64,000 nucleotides of DNA from Incurvaria masculella (taxonomy: Eukaryota; Arthropoda; Insecta; Lepidoptera; Incurvariidae): contig OX335647.2 in assembly GCA_946894095.1 (NCBI GenBank), positions 11,922,001-11,986,000 on the forward strand. The letters are read 5' to 3'. The notes under the pieces are model-generated. The model searched no databases and was not told the origin of the DNA. It saw nothing but the letters and a program-made list of their open reading frames with translations. This document shows, in pieces, positions 58,401-64,000 of the stretch (positions are counted from its first letter, which is position 1; each line of letters opens with the position of its first letter). Made by a program: the position numbers and the translations under genes.

Positions 58401-61400
58401 CTGAAATTTTCACAGAGTATGTGTTTATTTTGCCGCTATAATAACCAATAGTTTCAGTTTCAGTTTCTTTATTTCCTCCATTAGATGTATATTACACACT
58501 CGGATTCGTCATTTTTTTCCTGTCGGTTCGATTACTTCTGGCGAAGAAGAGCCGACAAGAAACTTCGTCAGGTTGGTCATTGCATTATTATTTTTTTCAG
58601 TGATACTTACAAACTAGTTTACAGTGATCGATTGATTACTACTGCTCACAAAGAACATTATTATAAGAACATTATATACATTGGTGAGGAGCAAACTCTT
58701 GACTACTATAATGACATCTTATTCTAAATTAATAGGAATTATGATCTAAATTATTCAGGTGTAAAAAGCCAAATAGGTAAAATTTCAAAGTAATAGAAAT
58801 TAAAGGGGGCCCCCATACAAAAAACCTGATTTGTTTGTGTTCAATCTTGTACGATGATACGGAACCCGAGTCCGACTCGTACTTGGCCGGTTTTTCAAAG
58901 TTCGGTTCTTAGTTACAAGAAACATCCATTTTACAACAAGACTATATGGCGTTTGCCTGAAAATGCTTTCTTATTACAATTGAATAACATTTATTTTAAA
59001 TGATCTGAATTCGTAATGGTGTTACGAGCGTACTTATATACCAGCAAATATACATACTAAGTATATACAACCAGTATTACAACTATTAGTCTACATCTTT
59101 ATCACATCTACAAGTGACGGCAGCCATCAGTCATTGTCCTTCCACAGCCTCTCCAATCAACCCCCGCGCGCCTCCAAACAAAAAGTCCATTATTCAAATG
59201 AGCTACACCAAGTAAACATGCCTTAGTAGTCGGCACTGGAACGGATTTATTGGAAAATAAATGTTTTCGGGTAAAATAAAGTACACATTTTTCCGCGGAA
59301 TTTATGCATGGATGCCTAATACCAAACCTACAGCCATGATATTAGTCCACCTCACCACGTGTACTAGTGGGACCAGTTGCTATGCCAGGAGCTTATTGCA
59401 CGGCTGCATGTAACTGGATGGAAAACACGGAGAATTTTAATTTCCCCTTTGACAGTGGTACCAAACTCGGCGGCGGGAAGTAAGGAAGGACTACCACTTA
59501 ATAAAAGCAGCCAAGTCCGAGTCGGTCTCGCACACGAAGGATTCCGTACTATCGTACAAGATTTAACACAAAATAATCACGTATTTTTTTGTAAATTAAA
59601 GGCGGGCCCCCTTTTTTAATTTTACATATTAGTTGTTATAGTAGTATATTAGTCGTAACGGCAAAATAAATACACACTCTGTGAAAATTTCAGCTGCCTA
59701 CCTCTTACGGTTCATGAGATACAACCTTGTGACGGACGGACCGACGCGCCGACAGCGGAAGCTTAGTAATAGGTTTCCGTTGGCACACTTTATGTACGGA
59801 ACCCTGAACCACGAACGACAAATCCCTTAGTTGTCTCTTAGGGGAAGAAATACACAGGGACCACTTTTATGTACACTTTTTACACGTATTATTTAACATC
59901 CCACCTTTGACTGTTCCGTTTTTCTATTTCCCTGCATTAACATATCATCATATCAAGTACGCGCCTCACGCGCCTATTTTCCGACATTTCCCACAAATCT
60001 CCGCGCATGTTTAGACTGAGTGAGAGTGATTTATCCGAGTCACGACTCTCATAACTTTTACGGCTTTGTAAGTAAATTGCCTAGTTTATGTAGGTGGGTC
60101 AATCTTCGTGTATTTCTTTGACATCCTGATTTACTGTGCACACAACCAACACGATGAACCGTGTTTGCTGGGTCCAGCCGAAATAATCTTTGGAGATAAC
60201 TTAGAAGTCGTTGCCCGATAATACGCAGTTAATTTAGAAACCATCTGTTCCGGTGGTTTGTACTATTGGATCAAGACAAACATTTGATTCAAGTCTAAAT
60301 ACAAACATTTTAAAACAGTAAGTTTACAGTGAAGAGCAAATGTACGGTGGTTTACTCTGAAACCTATATAACGTCAACCATAGATTAAAAGGGACTAATT
60401 AATTATTTATCTTTCCAGGGTTTACATTTGAAAGTAAACGACCGTACTATTGCTTAGTACTTAGACTCAGACGCTAATGCCGAACCTACACAAATTAAAT
60501 AGATAGGAATGTTTCTAGACACATATTCAGAATATAAAGTCCTGGTAAGTAGAACGTCTTTCGCGAAGGACTCACCGCCTTGAGCTCCTTCTTCATTTCC
60601 CTGGTGATGTCGGCGCTCTGCTTGTGGACGCGCTTGAGCGCGAGCACCCGGCCGCGGTACAGCACCAGCTCGCAGTACACGCCCGATTAGCGGAAGTCCA
60701 GGTCGGGGTTGGAGCTGAGCGACACCTGGCTGATGCGCCCCGGAGGGTGGCTGCCTTGCTGGAAGGACTCACCGCCTTGAGCTCCTTCTTCATTTCCCTG
60801 GTGATGTCGACGCTCTGCTTGTGGACGCGCTTGAGCGCGAGCACCCGGCCGCGGTACAGCACCAACTCGCAGTACACGCCCGAATAGCGGAAGTCCAGGT
60901 CGGGGTTGGAGCTGAGCGACACCTGGCTGGTGCGCACCGGTGGGTGGCTGCCTTGCTGGAAGAAACCACGCTTATACACCGCCCCCTACCGAACCGTGCT
61001 CACTACGAAAATATGAATGTTAACTTCGAAGGAAACCCGATTAGTCTTTGAAATAATAGGGTTATTCTCTAACGTTGCTATTTAACCGACCAGAGAATAA
61101 AAGTCTACAATTTCTTGAATTGTCTGTCTTTTCTAAAAAAAAAAAATATTTTTGGCTTGAGACAATTACATTGTCTATTATGTAAATTAGCTGTAAATTT
61201 TCCATCGAATAATTAAATAATTATATTTTTTATTAAGGATTAAAAGGTCTCTGGACAAACGGACGGAGCGACGGACATGAAGAAATCATAAAGAGTTCCT
61301 CACTAAATCTGAACAGCAAGAGCTAAGAACACGGATATCGACGAGGTTAAGAAGCACTTCTATAGAACACAATTTTATGGACTTTTAGAACAAACGGCCA

Positions 61401-62772
61401 TTATGTGTTGCAGAATCAAGACTTATTTTAAAACAATCTAGACTAGAGTGATACGTAGCAAGTAGGTCGTTGGAAATTAATATAAGCGAATCAAAATCTA
61501 TCTACCTTATTAACACTGACAAGTTATGCTTCACAGCCTGGAACCATGTCAAACTTAACAACGATTAGAAAACTGTTGAAATCAAAACTTAAATCTAGGA
61601 AAGCTGTGGACAAACACTGTACTCAACATTCACCTGATCGTCGTTTTTGAAACAATAATAATATTCTGGGCTTATCGAGTCGAATTCTGTTTACTAACGA
61701 TCTATTATAATTTCATCTCGTTTTTTCCTTTAGTCGCTTGTTTGCCCATGGCAGGAAATCCTTCCAACATGGAATATCTGGATGAAAATGATTTTATTTC
61801 AAGGGCCGTTAGGTTTCATTTACTTTAAACGGTACCATCGATTGCTCTGATACATTTTAATTCGTTTCGTGATGCCAACACTGCACGGCGAGTAGCAGAA
61901 CCGCAACTAACTTTGTCACATTTGAGAAGTTTCGCGCGCTCGTTGAAGTAGAAGAATAAATACACGTATTGTTAGATTTTTTCCCTATATACTATTTTGA
62001 TGTTGATTTTATTCATTCGAAGGGACGACTAGCTTCCTGAAAAACTTATGAGTCCTTCTAAAAGTAACAATTGAGCATTTCTTCGATTATTTACAATTTT
62101 TTATTAAATATTATTTACCTATTACATTTTAGGATATTAAATATTTTCTGGAGTCACCTCTAGATCCCCAATTAATGAGTATATGTTTGTTTAGATTTTG
62201 ACTGTTGTTCGACATATTATTTTACGTTTACGGATGATGATCCTGATGATGTCCACAGCGTGGTGGACGAAACGTCGAGCTAAGTAAGTAAGCTGAACAC
62301 TGTTTATGCGTAAACGTAAAATAATAGAATGAGTATATTTATTAAAAACTATTTAACCCATTAAGATGAACAATATTCATGAAAAAGCTGCATTATTTAG
62401 CGAACGCAAAGCGAAAATCAACCTTTTTATCTATGGCGAAAATCAATGAAAGAATATTAATTTCTGGCAGAATTTACTTTGTAGACTGGTACTTGGTTAG
62501 TTTATATATAAATATGTGACTCTCTCTCAGCAGCCCCATAGTTAGGATACTCACTTGAGAGTTGTTGTTGATGTTGTTGGAATGCTGGGCCGGATGGTCG
62601 CGGTCGGGGCGCGTGGAGCCGCGCGCGAGCCTCACGTCGCGGAAGTCGATCTTCCACAGCAGTGAGTCGAGCTCCTGCTCGTAGCGCCAGCCGCGGTACA
62701 GCGCCAGCGCCGCCAGCACGAGCAGGATCAGCGCACCGCCCGCCACGCCGGCGCCGATCTCGCCCACGTGGT
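34134..62772 (-). CDS. Second receptor guanylate cyclase (15 exons, 5' part outside window)
   Basis: Natriuretic-peptide-receptor-like guanylate cyclase, transcribed toward the first gene. Fifteen joined exons give 2426 nt with all phases matching (about 807 residues). In order: membrane helix ([15 protein letters not shown]), pseudokinase ([17 protein letters not shown] in place of HRD, DFG, APE), dimerisation helix, complete cyclase domain and tail. Metal Asp, Glu/Asp (VETIGDAY), Cys (RYCLFGD) and Asn/Arg are all present, so it should be active. The ectodomain and start codon are not in the window; they should lie beyond 64000. It could be the orthologue of one of the other fly receptor cyclases (Gyc32E, CG10738 or CG31183 types), which I cannot separate by eye. 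Three exons or exon edges are tandemly amplified, described separately. Confidence 0.88.
34817..35485 (-). pseudogene. CR1/Daphne-like LINE reverse transcriptase C-terminus
   Basis: 222-codon open frame: [17 protein letters not shown] is the end of the reverse transcriptase palm/thumb. [17 protein letters not shown] and [20 protein letters not shown] are the usual C-terminal signature of CR1/jockey-type ORF2. There is no endonuclease or YxDD motif, so it is 5'-truncated and dead. It lies in the last intron of the minus gene in the same orientation, and the unbroken frame suggests a recent insertion. Confidence 0.75.
35964..36072 (-). CDS. Second cyclase, tail exon
   Basis: [20 protein letters not shown], then [16 protein letters not shown]. 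The serine-rich [10 protein letters not shown] motif looks like a conserved tail element, possibly a phosphorylation site; the function is inference. The acceptor is GATGCAG and the donor GTAGGA. Confidence 0.82.
37657..37945 (-). CDS. Second cyclase, end of cyclase domain and basic tail
   Basis: [20 protein letters not shown], then [14 protein letters not shown] ends the catalytic fold. A lysine/arginine/alanine-rich segment follows ([15 protein letters not shown]), then [11 protein letters not shown]. The acceptor is ATTTACAG; the donor GTACAC is in phase 2. Confidence 0.88.
38384..38784 (-). mobile_element. tRNA-headed SINE, best full-length copy
   Basis: Minus strand starts GCGGCTCGTAGCCTAGTGG (A-box like), with GGTTCAATACC (B-box like). 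It runs through the shared body (GGCATGGCACCAAATTCCTT) to TTAGCCATCCATGTCGGGTC and A-rich tail. About 400 bp, same orientation as the host gene. Confidence 0.8.
39003..39101 (-). CDS. Second cyclase, catalytic exon with guanine-specific Cys
   Basis: [20 protein letters not shown], then [12 protein letters not shown]. The Cys in RYCLFGD and the Asn/Arg pair are conserved. The acceptor is TTTGCAG; the donor GTGAGT is in phase 1. An intron follows that the plus gene does not have. Confidence 0.91.
39177..39672. mobile_element. TTAA-flanked MITE with internal insertion
   Basis: TTAAGGTGGGCCTGTAAGC to GCTTACGGGCCGTTCTTAA, as in 4801 and 18672. It is lengthened by about 115 bp around 39245-39360 that contains (CAATA)n and GATGATGAATAAACAAT. 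It abuts the donor side of the exon at 39698. Confidence 0.72.
39698..39842 (-). CDS. Second cyclase, catalytic exon
   Basis: [20 protein letters not shown], then [10 protein letters not shown]. 145 nt, phases 0/1, identical in size and phase to exon 20 of the plus gene. The acceptor is GCTGCAG and the donor GTACAC. Confidence 0.9.
39892..40136. mobile_element. MITE, TCACCTAAATTGGCG family
   Basis: TCACCTAAATTCGCGTTTAAGG at the left and GGCGTAAACACCAATTTAGGTGA at the right; internally shortened relative to 6138-6458. In the minus-gene intron after the exon at 40491. Confidence 0.78.
40321..40470. mobile_element. 150-bp inverted-repeat MITE next to a splice donor
   Basis: ACAGTCGTATTCAGAGTG and CACTCTGTGTACGGCTGT are terminal inverted repeats; a related part-copy is at 25505-25645. 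Its edge is 20 bp from the donor of exon 40491-40589. Confidence 0.7.
40491..40589 (-). CDS. Second cyclase, catalytic exon with VETIGDAY
   Basis: 33 codons: [20 protein letters not shown], then [13 protein letters not shown]. It carries the guanine-selecting Glu and second metal Asp. The acceptor is TTTGCAG and the donor GTAAGT, phase 0. A small inverted-repeat element ends 20 bp beyond the donor. Confidence 0.92.
40590..41397 (-). other. Intron between array and next exon
   Basis: AT-rich, with no repeat family seen elsewhere and no coding frame. 41380-41400 is a degenerate edge of the 163-bp array. Confidence 0.5.
41398..49050 (-). repeat. 163-bp tandem array of a cyclase catalytic exon (about 47 units)
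   Basis: Near-identical units follow the functional exon 49051-49202 head to tail through its downstream intron. The motif CTCTCGGCGG falls at 41403 in the first unit and 49064 in the functional exon, 7661 bp apart, exactly 47 times 163. No net indel has accumulated. Each unit encodes, on the minus strand, [20 protein letters not shown] then [20 protein letters not shown] and STPLQ. It also keeps the GTGGGT donor; no good acceptor is visible. Because 163 is not a multiple of three, the frame shifts at every unit, so overlapping 110-aa open frames appear but no long one. The two units furthest from the exon carry a shared T variant. Confidence 0.95.
49051..49202 (-). CDS. Second cyclase, first catalytic exon (source of the 163-bp array)
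   Basis: [20 protein letters not shown], then [20 protein letters not shown] and SAESTPLQ. It holds the first metal-binding Asp. The acceptor is GGTGCAG and the donor GTGGGT. It enters in phase 1 and leaves in phase 0. The next 7.7 kb of intron is a tandem array of near-copies of this exon. Confidence 0.9.
50433..50545 (-). CDS. Second cyclase, dimerisation helix exon
   Basis: [20 protein letters not shown], then [17 protein letters not shown]. This is the coiled coil before the cyclase domain. The acceptor is GTTTCAG; the donor GTAAGC is in phase 1. Splicing to the next exon makes the expected KKKTEALL. Confidence 0.89.
50638..50772 (-). CDS. Second cyclase, pseudokinase end exon
   Basis: [20 protein letters not shown], then [19 protein letters not shown]. 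The acceptor is CTGCGCAG. The donor is read as GTCGGT after GGC AT, the position matching the plus-gene donor, which gives ...LRKGM. A GC donor two bases upstream (GCATGT) would also keep frame and give ...LRKG, so this end is uncertain by two or three bases. Confidence 0.8.
51525..51720 (+). mobile_element. SINE with 5S-like head (5' part)
   Basis: GCCTTCGGTAGCTCAGTGTG could be an A-box. TCTGGATGGGTGACCATTTT resembles the 5S rRNA C-box region. After CACGTAAAACTGTAGGTCCC it matches the body of the tRNA-headed SINE family. Confidence 0.5.
51788..51936. mobile_element. MITE with inverted-repeat ends (copy 2)
   Basis: GGGCTGAGTGCACGAAAAGAC on the left and GTCTCTTCGTGCAATCGGGGC on the right; the internal GTGACGTGTTTGAACATTGA matches copies 1 and 3. 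Confidence 0.7.
52196..52421 (-). CDS. Second cyclase, pseudokinase C-lobe exon
   Basis: [20 protein letters not shown], then [20 protein letters not shown] and [18 protein letters not shown] and GDVYSF motifs are present, with an alanine/glycine-rich insert between them. It enters in phase 1 (acceptor GATCAG) and leaves in phase 2 (donor GTAGGT). Very GC-rich. Confidence 0.86.
52640..52870. repeat. Internally repetitive segment
   Basis: Holds two copies of a CCCAACCATATGTATTGTA-like phrase (52768 and 52832) and two of GGGCCATC. Looks like the body of a small non-autonomous element; family not recognised. Confidence 0.35.
53040..54016 (+). pseudogene. Jockey/RTE-like LINE 3' end with GAATTT tail
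   Basis: Frame 53149-53457 reads [20 protein letters not shown], then [20 protein letters not shown], typical of the last ORF2 residues of non-LTR elements. A 3' UTR follows, with AATAAAG and a (GAATTT)n tail at 53986-54016. 5'-truncated, opposite to the host gene. Confidence 0.72.
54228..54496 (+). mobile_element. GACG-microsatellite element (copy 4)
   Basis: CACCAGGTGCGAGTCGGACTCG to TTTGGGTACGGAACCCTAAA, (GACG)n at 54412-54446. It ends 45 bp from the donor of exon 54541-54712. Confidence 0.78.
54541..54712 (-). CDS. Second cyclase, pseudokinase DFG exon
   Basis: [20 protein letters not shown], then [29 protein letters not shown] replaces HRDLKxxN, and DFG is kept. The acceptor is TTTGCAG; the donor GTGAGT is in phase 1. 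It combines what are exons 14 and 15 in the plus gene. Confidence 0.9.
54850..55215 (-). mobile_element. SINE with 5S-like head (complete)
   Basis: The minus-strand head contains GAGCGCGGTTGGGTTCTGG and ATGAGTGACC. It then has the shared body (CGTAAAACTGTAGGTCCCC, GGATGGAAAACACGG region) and tail. It shows the 5S-like head joined to the common SINE body. Confidence 0.6.
55255..55480 (-). pseudogene. Short jockey-like LINE relic
   Basis: TTCGGAATGTCGACAGTGAA, TGAGCGATTGTAAAAAGGGA matches the region 16990-17070 of the LINE copy in the plus gene. Too decayed to translate. Confidence 0.45.
55646..55806. mobile_element. MITE with inverted-repeat ends (copy 3)
   Basis: GCCCGATTGCACGAAGAGACG and TCCTTTCGTGCACTCAGCCC are inverted ends; the interior matches window positions 1-142. 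Confidence 0.72.
56142..56213 (-). CDS. Second cyclase, pseudokinase exon
   Basis: 72 nt, [20 protein letters not shown] then DIIR. Same length and phase as exon 13 of the plus gene. The acceptor is GCCGCAG and the donor GTAAGC. Confidence 0.88.
56520..56785 (+). mobile_element. SINE (plus orientation, partial head)
   Basis: CATGTAAAACTGTAGGTCCC, CCTACTAGGTGGTAGGGTTA, TTCAATGTAACCGTGCTCAT and tail TTAGCCATCTATGTCCAGTT before A-run. Confidence 0.72.
57073..57622. mobile_element. TTAA-type MITE, complete (550 bp)
   Basis: TTAAGGTGGCCCAACCCG at 57073 and CGGGTTGGGCCACCTTAA at 57605 are perfect inverted repeats including TTAA, as expected of piggyBac-type elements. Interior non-coding. A truncated relative is at 23881. 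Confidence 0.82.
57894..57998 (-). CDS. Second cyclase, pseudokinase exon
   Basis: 35 codons: [20 protein letters not shown], then [12 protein letters not shown]. It is homologous to the second part of exon 12 of the plus gene. The acceptor is TATGGCAG and the donor GTGCCC; the donor is weak, but it is the one that keeps phase and homology. Confidence 0.86.
58283..58900 (-). mobile_element. GACG-microsatellite element (copy 5), split by a LINE tail
   Basis: CATACCCAAAGGGTGAAAAC to ATAGCGGCAAAA complement (58440), then resumes at about 58765 with AAATAGGTAAAATTTC and ends GTACTTGGCCGGTTTTT. The gap is filled by the insertion listed next. Confidence 0.78.
58448..58762 (-). mobile_element. LINE 3' end with GAAACT tail, nested
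   Basis: Minus strand ends in (GAAACT)n (AGTTTCAGTTTCAGTTTC on plus). It contains the GCCGACAAGAAACTTCGTC phrase in a 3' UTR-like context. Inserted into the preceding element, so it is younger. Confidence 0.65.
59300..59490 (-). mobile_element. SINE body fragment
   Basis: CATGGATGCCTAATACCAAA, GTTGCTATGCCAGGAGCTTA and CTGGATGGAAAACACGGAGA; head absent. Confidence 0.6.
59505..59807 (+). mobile_element. GACG-microsatellite element (copy 6)
   Basis: AAAGCAGCCAAGTCCGAGTCG to TTATGTACGGAACCCTGAA, with a short degenerate GACGG run. Confidence 0.75.
60576..60758 (-). pseudogene. Duplicate pseudokinase exon with nonsense codon
   Basis: Same 183-nt exon as 60773-60955, offset by 197 bp, with intact GTGAGT donor and CTTCCAG acceptor. 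TAT in FRYSGVY has become TAA (bases 60687-60689). Other differences are few (PGR-I for PVR-T, A for V after KQS). The 14 bp between the copies start GTGAGT and end CCAG, too short to be an intron. Inclusion would truncate the receptor just after the membrane. Confidence 0.85.
60773..60955 (-). CDS. Second cyclase, pseudokinase N-lobe exon (intact copy)
   Basis: A 61-codon exon: [20 protein letters not shown], then [20 protein letters not shown] and [18 protein letters not shown] matches the kinase VAIK strand. The acceptor is TCTTCCAG and the donor GTGAGT, phase 0. It is followed after only 14 bp by a duplicate with a stop codon (60576-60758), so this copy should be the one used. Confidence 0.86.
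60956..62554 (-). other. Intron between membrane exon and pseudokinase exon
   Basis: 1.6 kb, AT-rich. It holds one clear structure: an 18-bp inverted repeat (TATTATTTTACGTTTACG at 62216 and its complement ending 62329) enclosing CGTGGTGGACGAAACGTCG, a small hairpin element. Nothing else recognised. Confidence 0.5.
62555..62772 (-). CDS. Second cyclase, membrane-spanning exon
   Basis: [20 protein letters not shown] begins the membrane helix, followed by [20 protein letters not shown] and an asparagine-rich end (NNINNNSQ). The acceptor is CCCGCAG and the donor GTGAGT; it enters in phase 1 and leaves in phase 0. Four upstream copies or part-copies with a 162-bp period stay open in the same frame, so an upstream acceptor could be used instead. 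Confidence 0.85.
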
Positions 62773-63345
62773 CTGCGGGCACGACCGCATTGGTGACTAA
62801 GTAATAGGTAGACTTCCACAGAAGCGAGTCGAGCTCCTGCTCGTAGCGCCAGCCGCGGTACAGTGCCAGCGCCGCCATCACGAGCAGGATCAACGCACCG
62901 CCCGCCACGCCGGCGCCGATCTCGCCCAAGTGGTCTGCCGTCACGACCACATTGGTGACTAAGTAATAGGTAGACTTCCACAGAAGCGAGTCGAGCTCCT
63001 GCTCGTAGCGCCAGACGCGGTACAGTGCCAGCGCCGCCAGCACGAGCAGGATCAAAGCACCGCCCGCCACGCCGGCGCCGATCTCGCCCACGTGGTCTGC
63101 CGGCACGAACACATTGGTGACTAAGTAATAGGTAGACTTCCACAGAAGCGAGTCGAGCTCCTGCTCGTAGCGCCAGACGCGGTACAGTGCCAGCACCGCC
63201 AGCACGAGCAGGATCAACGCACCGCCCGCCACGCCGGCGCCGATCTCGCCCACGTGGTCTGCCGGCACGAACACATTGGTGACTAAGTAATAGGTAGACT
63301 TCCACAGAAGCGAGTCGAGCTCCTGCTCGTAGCGCCAGCGCAGCT
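62773..63345 (-). repeat. Tandem copies of the membrane-spanning exon, 162-bp period
   Basis: Three full copies and a truncated fourth of the membrane exon lie upstream of the one at 62555-62772. The landmark GACTAAGTAATAGG recurs at 62795, 62957, 63119 and 63281. Each unit has about 40 bp of the upstream intron end (reading STYYLVTN), the acceptor CGGCAG, the helix and LDSLLWK, but not the exon's donor. 162 is a multiple of three, and the minus frame is open from 63274 to the real exon. Copies differ by a few bases (VW/GW, DHV/DHL). The outermost copy lacks its 5' part and joins unrelated DNA at about 63340. Confidence 0.92.
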
Positions 63346-64000
63346 TTTACAGCGGTTGTCAAAGCGATGTTTTCAACAGAAAATCTTCTGCTCGTCCCTG
63401 GCTGCGGTAATCTCTCATCCAATGCGGTGTGCAATACAGTAGAGTACACAGATTTTGCGTAATATTTCCAATTATGTGGCAACCTGCCTTTCGGGGGTGA
63501 CAAAAAGTCGAATACAGAGGTCGTCGAAAATGTGCATCTCTTTGTCTTATTTGAACCCACTGCTTCCATTAAACATCGGCCAACGACATGAATAGTGTTT
63601 TTCCATCTTCTGCAAATAAAAAACCAAAACATTTCCTCTTCACACAAAGGCGCAACGGAACGTACAAATGGAATACAACTTGCCTTATTGCCTTGGCGAT
63701 AAATTGCTTCGAAGCTCTTTGAAGCGATCACTTTGTTGCCTTTTCCGATGGAAAATAGAGTTTTAATAAACGTCACTTTCGTGCAGAGTGGAAGCGACTA
63801 GAAGTCCTTTGAATACGAATAAAGCTTCTCGGGGGGTCGTTAGAGAGCGCGGTGGGTCGGTTAGAGAGCGGTGGGCGGGGGGTGAGGGGAGGCGTGCAGG
63901 CGATGGGCTCGTTACTGAGTTCTGCTGTACATGGCCTTGTTGAGTGGGCTTTAGGTTTCGCGCTGTTTTATGATCGCAGCAGGCGGGCGGGCGGCGGCGG
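63346..64000. other. Right edge: presumed intron of the second cyclase
   Basis: 63346-63776 is open on the minus strand but resembles no family I know. 63820-64000 is G-rich simple sequence (AGAGAGCGGTGGGCGGGGGG, GGCGGGCGGGCGGCGGCGG). Ectodomain exons are not present. Confidence 0.45.

Noticed and set aside
62502..63776. 424-residue minus frame with repeated arginine/glycine-rich segments
   Set aside because: It is the off-frame reading of the membrane-exon repeats. The cyclase frame (GGALILLVL) is the meaningful one.

Overview
This is a stretch of an insect genome, most likely a moth or butterfly. The sequence is AT-rich intron and intergenic DNA with short GC-rich exons. It carries repeats that are common in lepidopteran genomes: a GACG-microsatellite element, tRNA-headed SINEs, TTAA-flanked MITEs, and jockey/CR1-like LINE 3' ends. 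No bacterial, plasmid or viral features were seen. The lineage is inferred from these repeats and from the proteins.

Two genes lie tail-to-tail, and both encode receptor guanylate cyclases. The plus-strand gene can be followed from start codon to stop over 24 coding exons (7988-33582). Its splice phases are consistent throughout and it encodes 1380 residues. The order is signal peptide, ligand-binding ectodomain, one membrane segment, pseudokinase (kinase homology) domain, dimerisation helix, guanylate cyclase catalytic domain, and a long glycine-rich tail ending in a PDZ-ligand-like ESVV. It is most like Drosophila Gyc76C. The minus-strand gene has 15 exons in the window (62772 down to 34134, about 807 residues). 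These cover the membrane segment, pseudokinase, helix, catalytic domain and tail; its ectodomain lies past the right edge. Stop codons of the two genes are only about 550 bp apart. Both keep the metal-binding and guanine-specifying residues, so both should make cGMP from GTP at the inner face of the plasma membrane.

Layout: 1-7987 is upstream DNA full of repeats, with a GC-rich island at 3950-4460 that may be the promoter or a 5' UTR exon. 7988-33582 is the plus gene. 33583-34133 holds both 3' ends. 34134-62772 is the minus gene. 62773-64000 holds extra copies of its membrane exon and further intron.

The most unusual feature is repeated tandem duplication of exon pieces inside these two genes. 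The first catalytic exon of the minus gene has been amplified into an intronic array with a period of exactly 163 bp: 47 periods, no net indels, about 7.7 kb, with higher-order structure. The membrane-spanning exon is repeated four times in one open frame with a 162-bp period. The exon after it is duplicated and one copy has a nonsense codon. In the plus gene, parts of exons 1, 2, 6 and 23 each have decayed duplicates nearby. I found no description of such a locus in my own knowledge; a database search would be needed to call it new.
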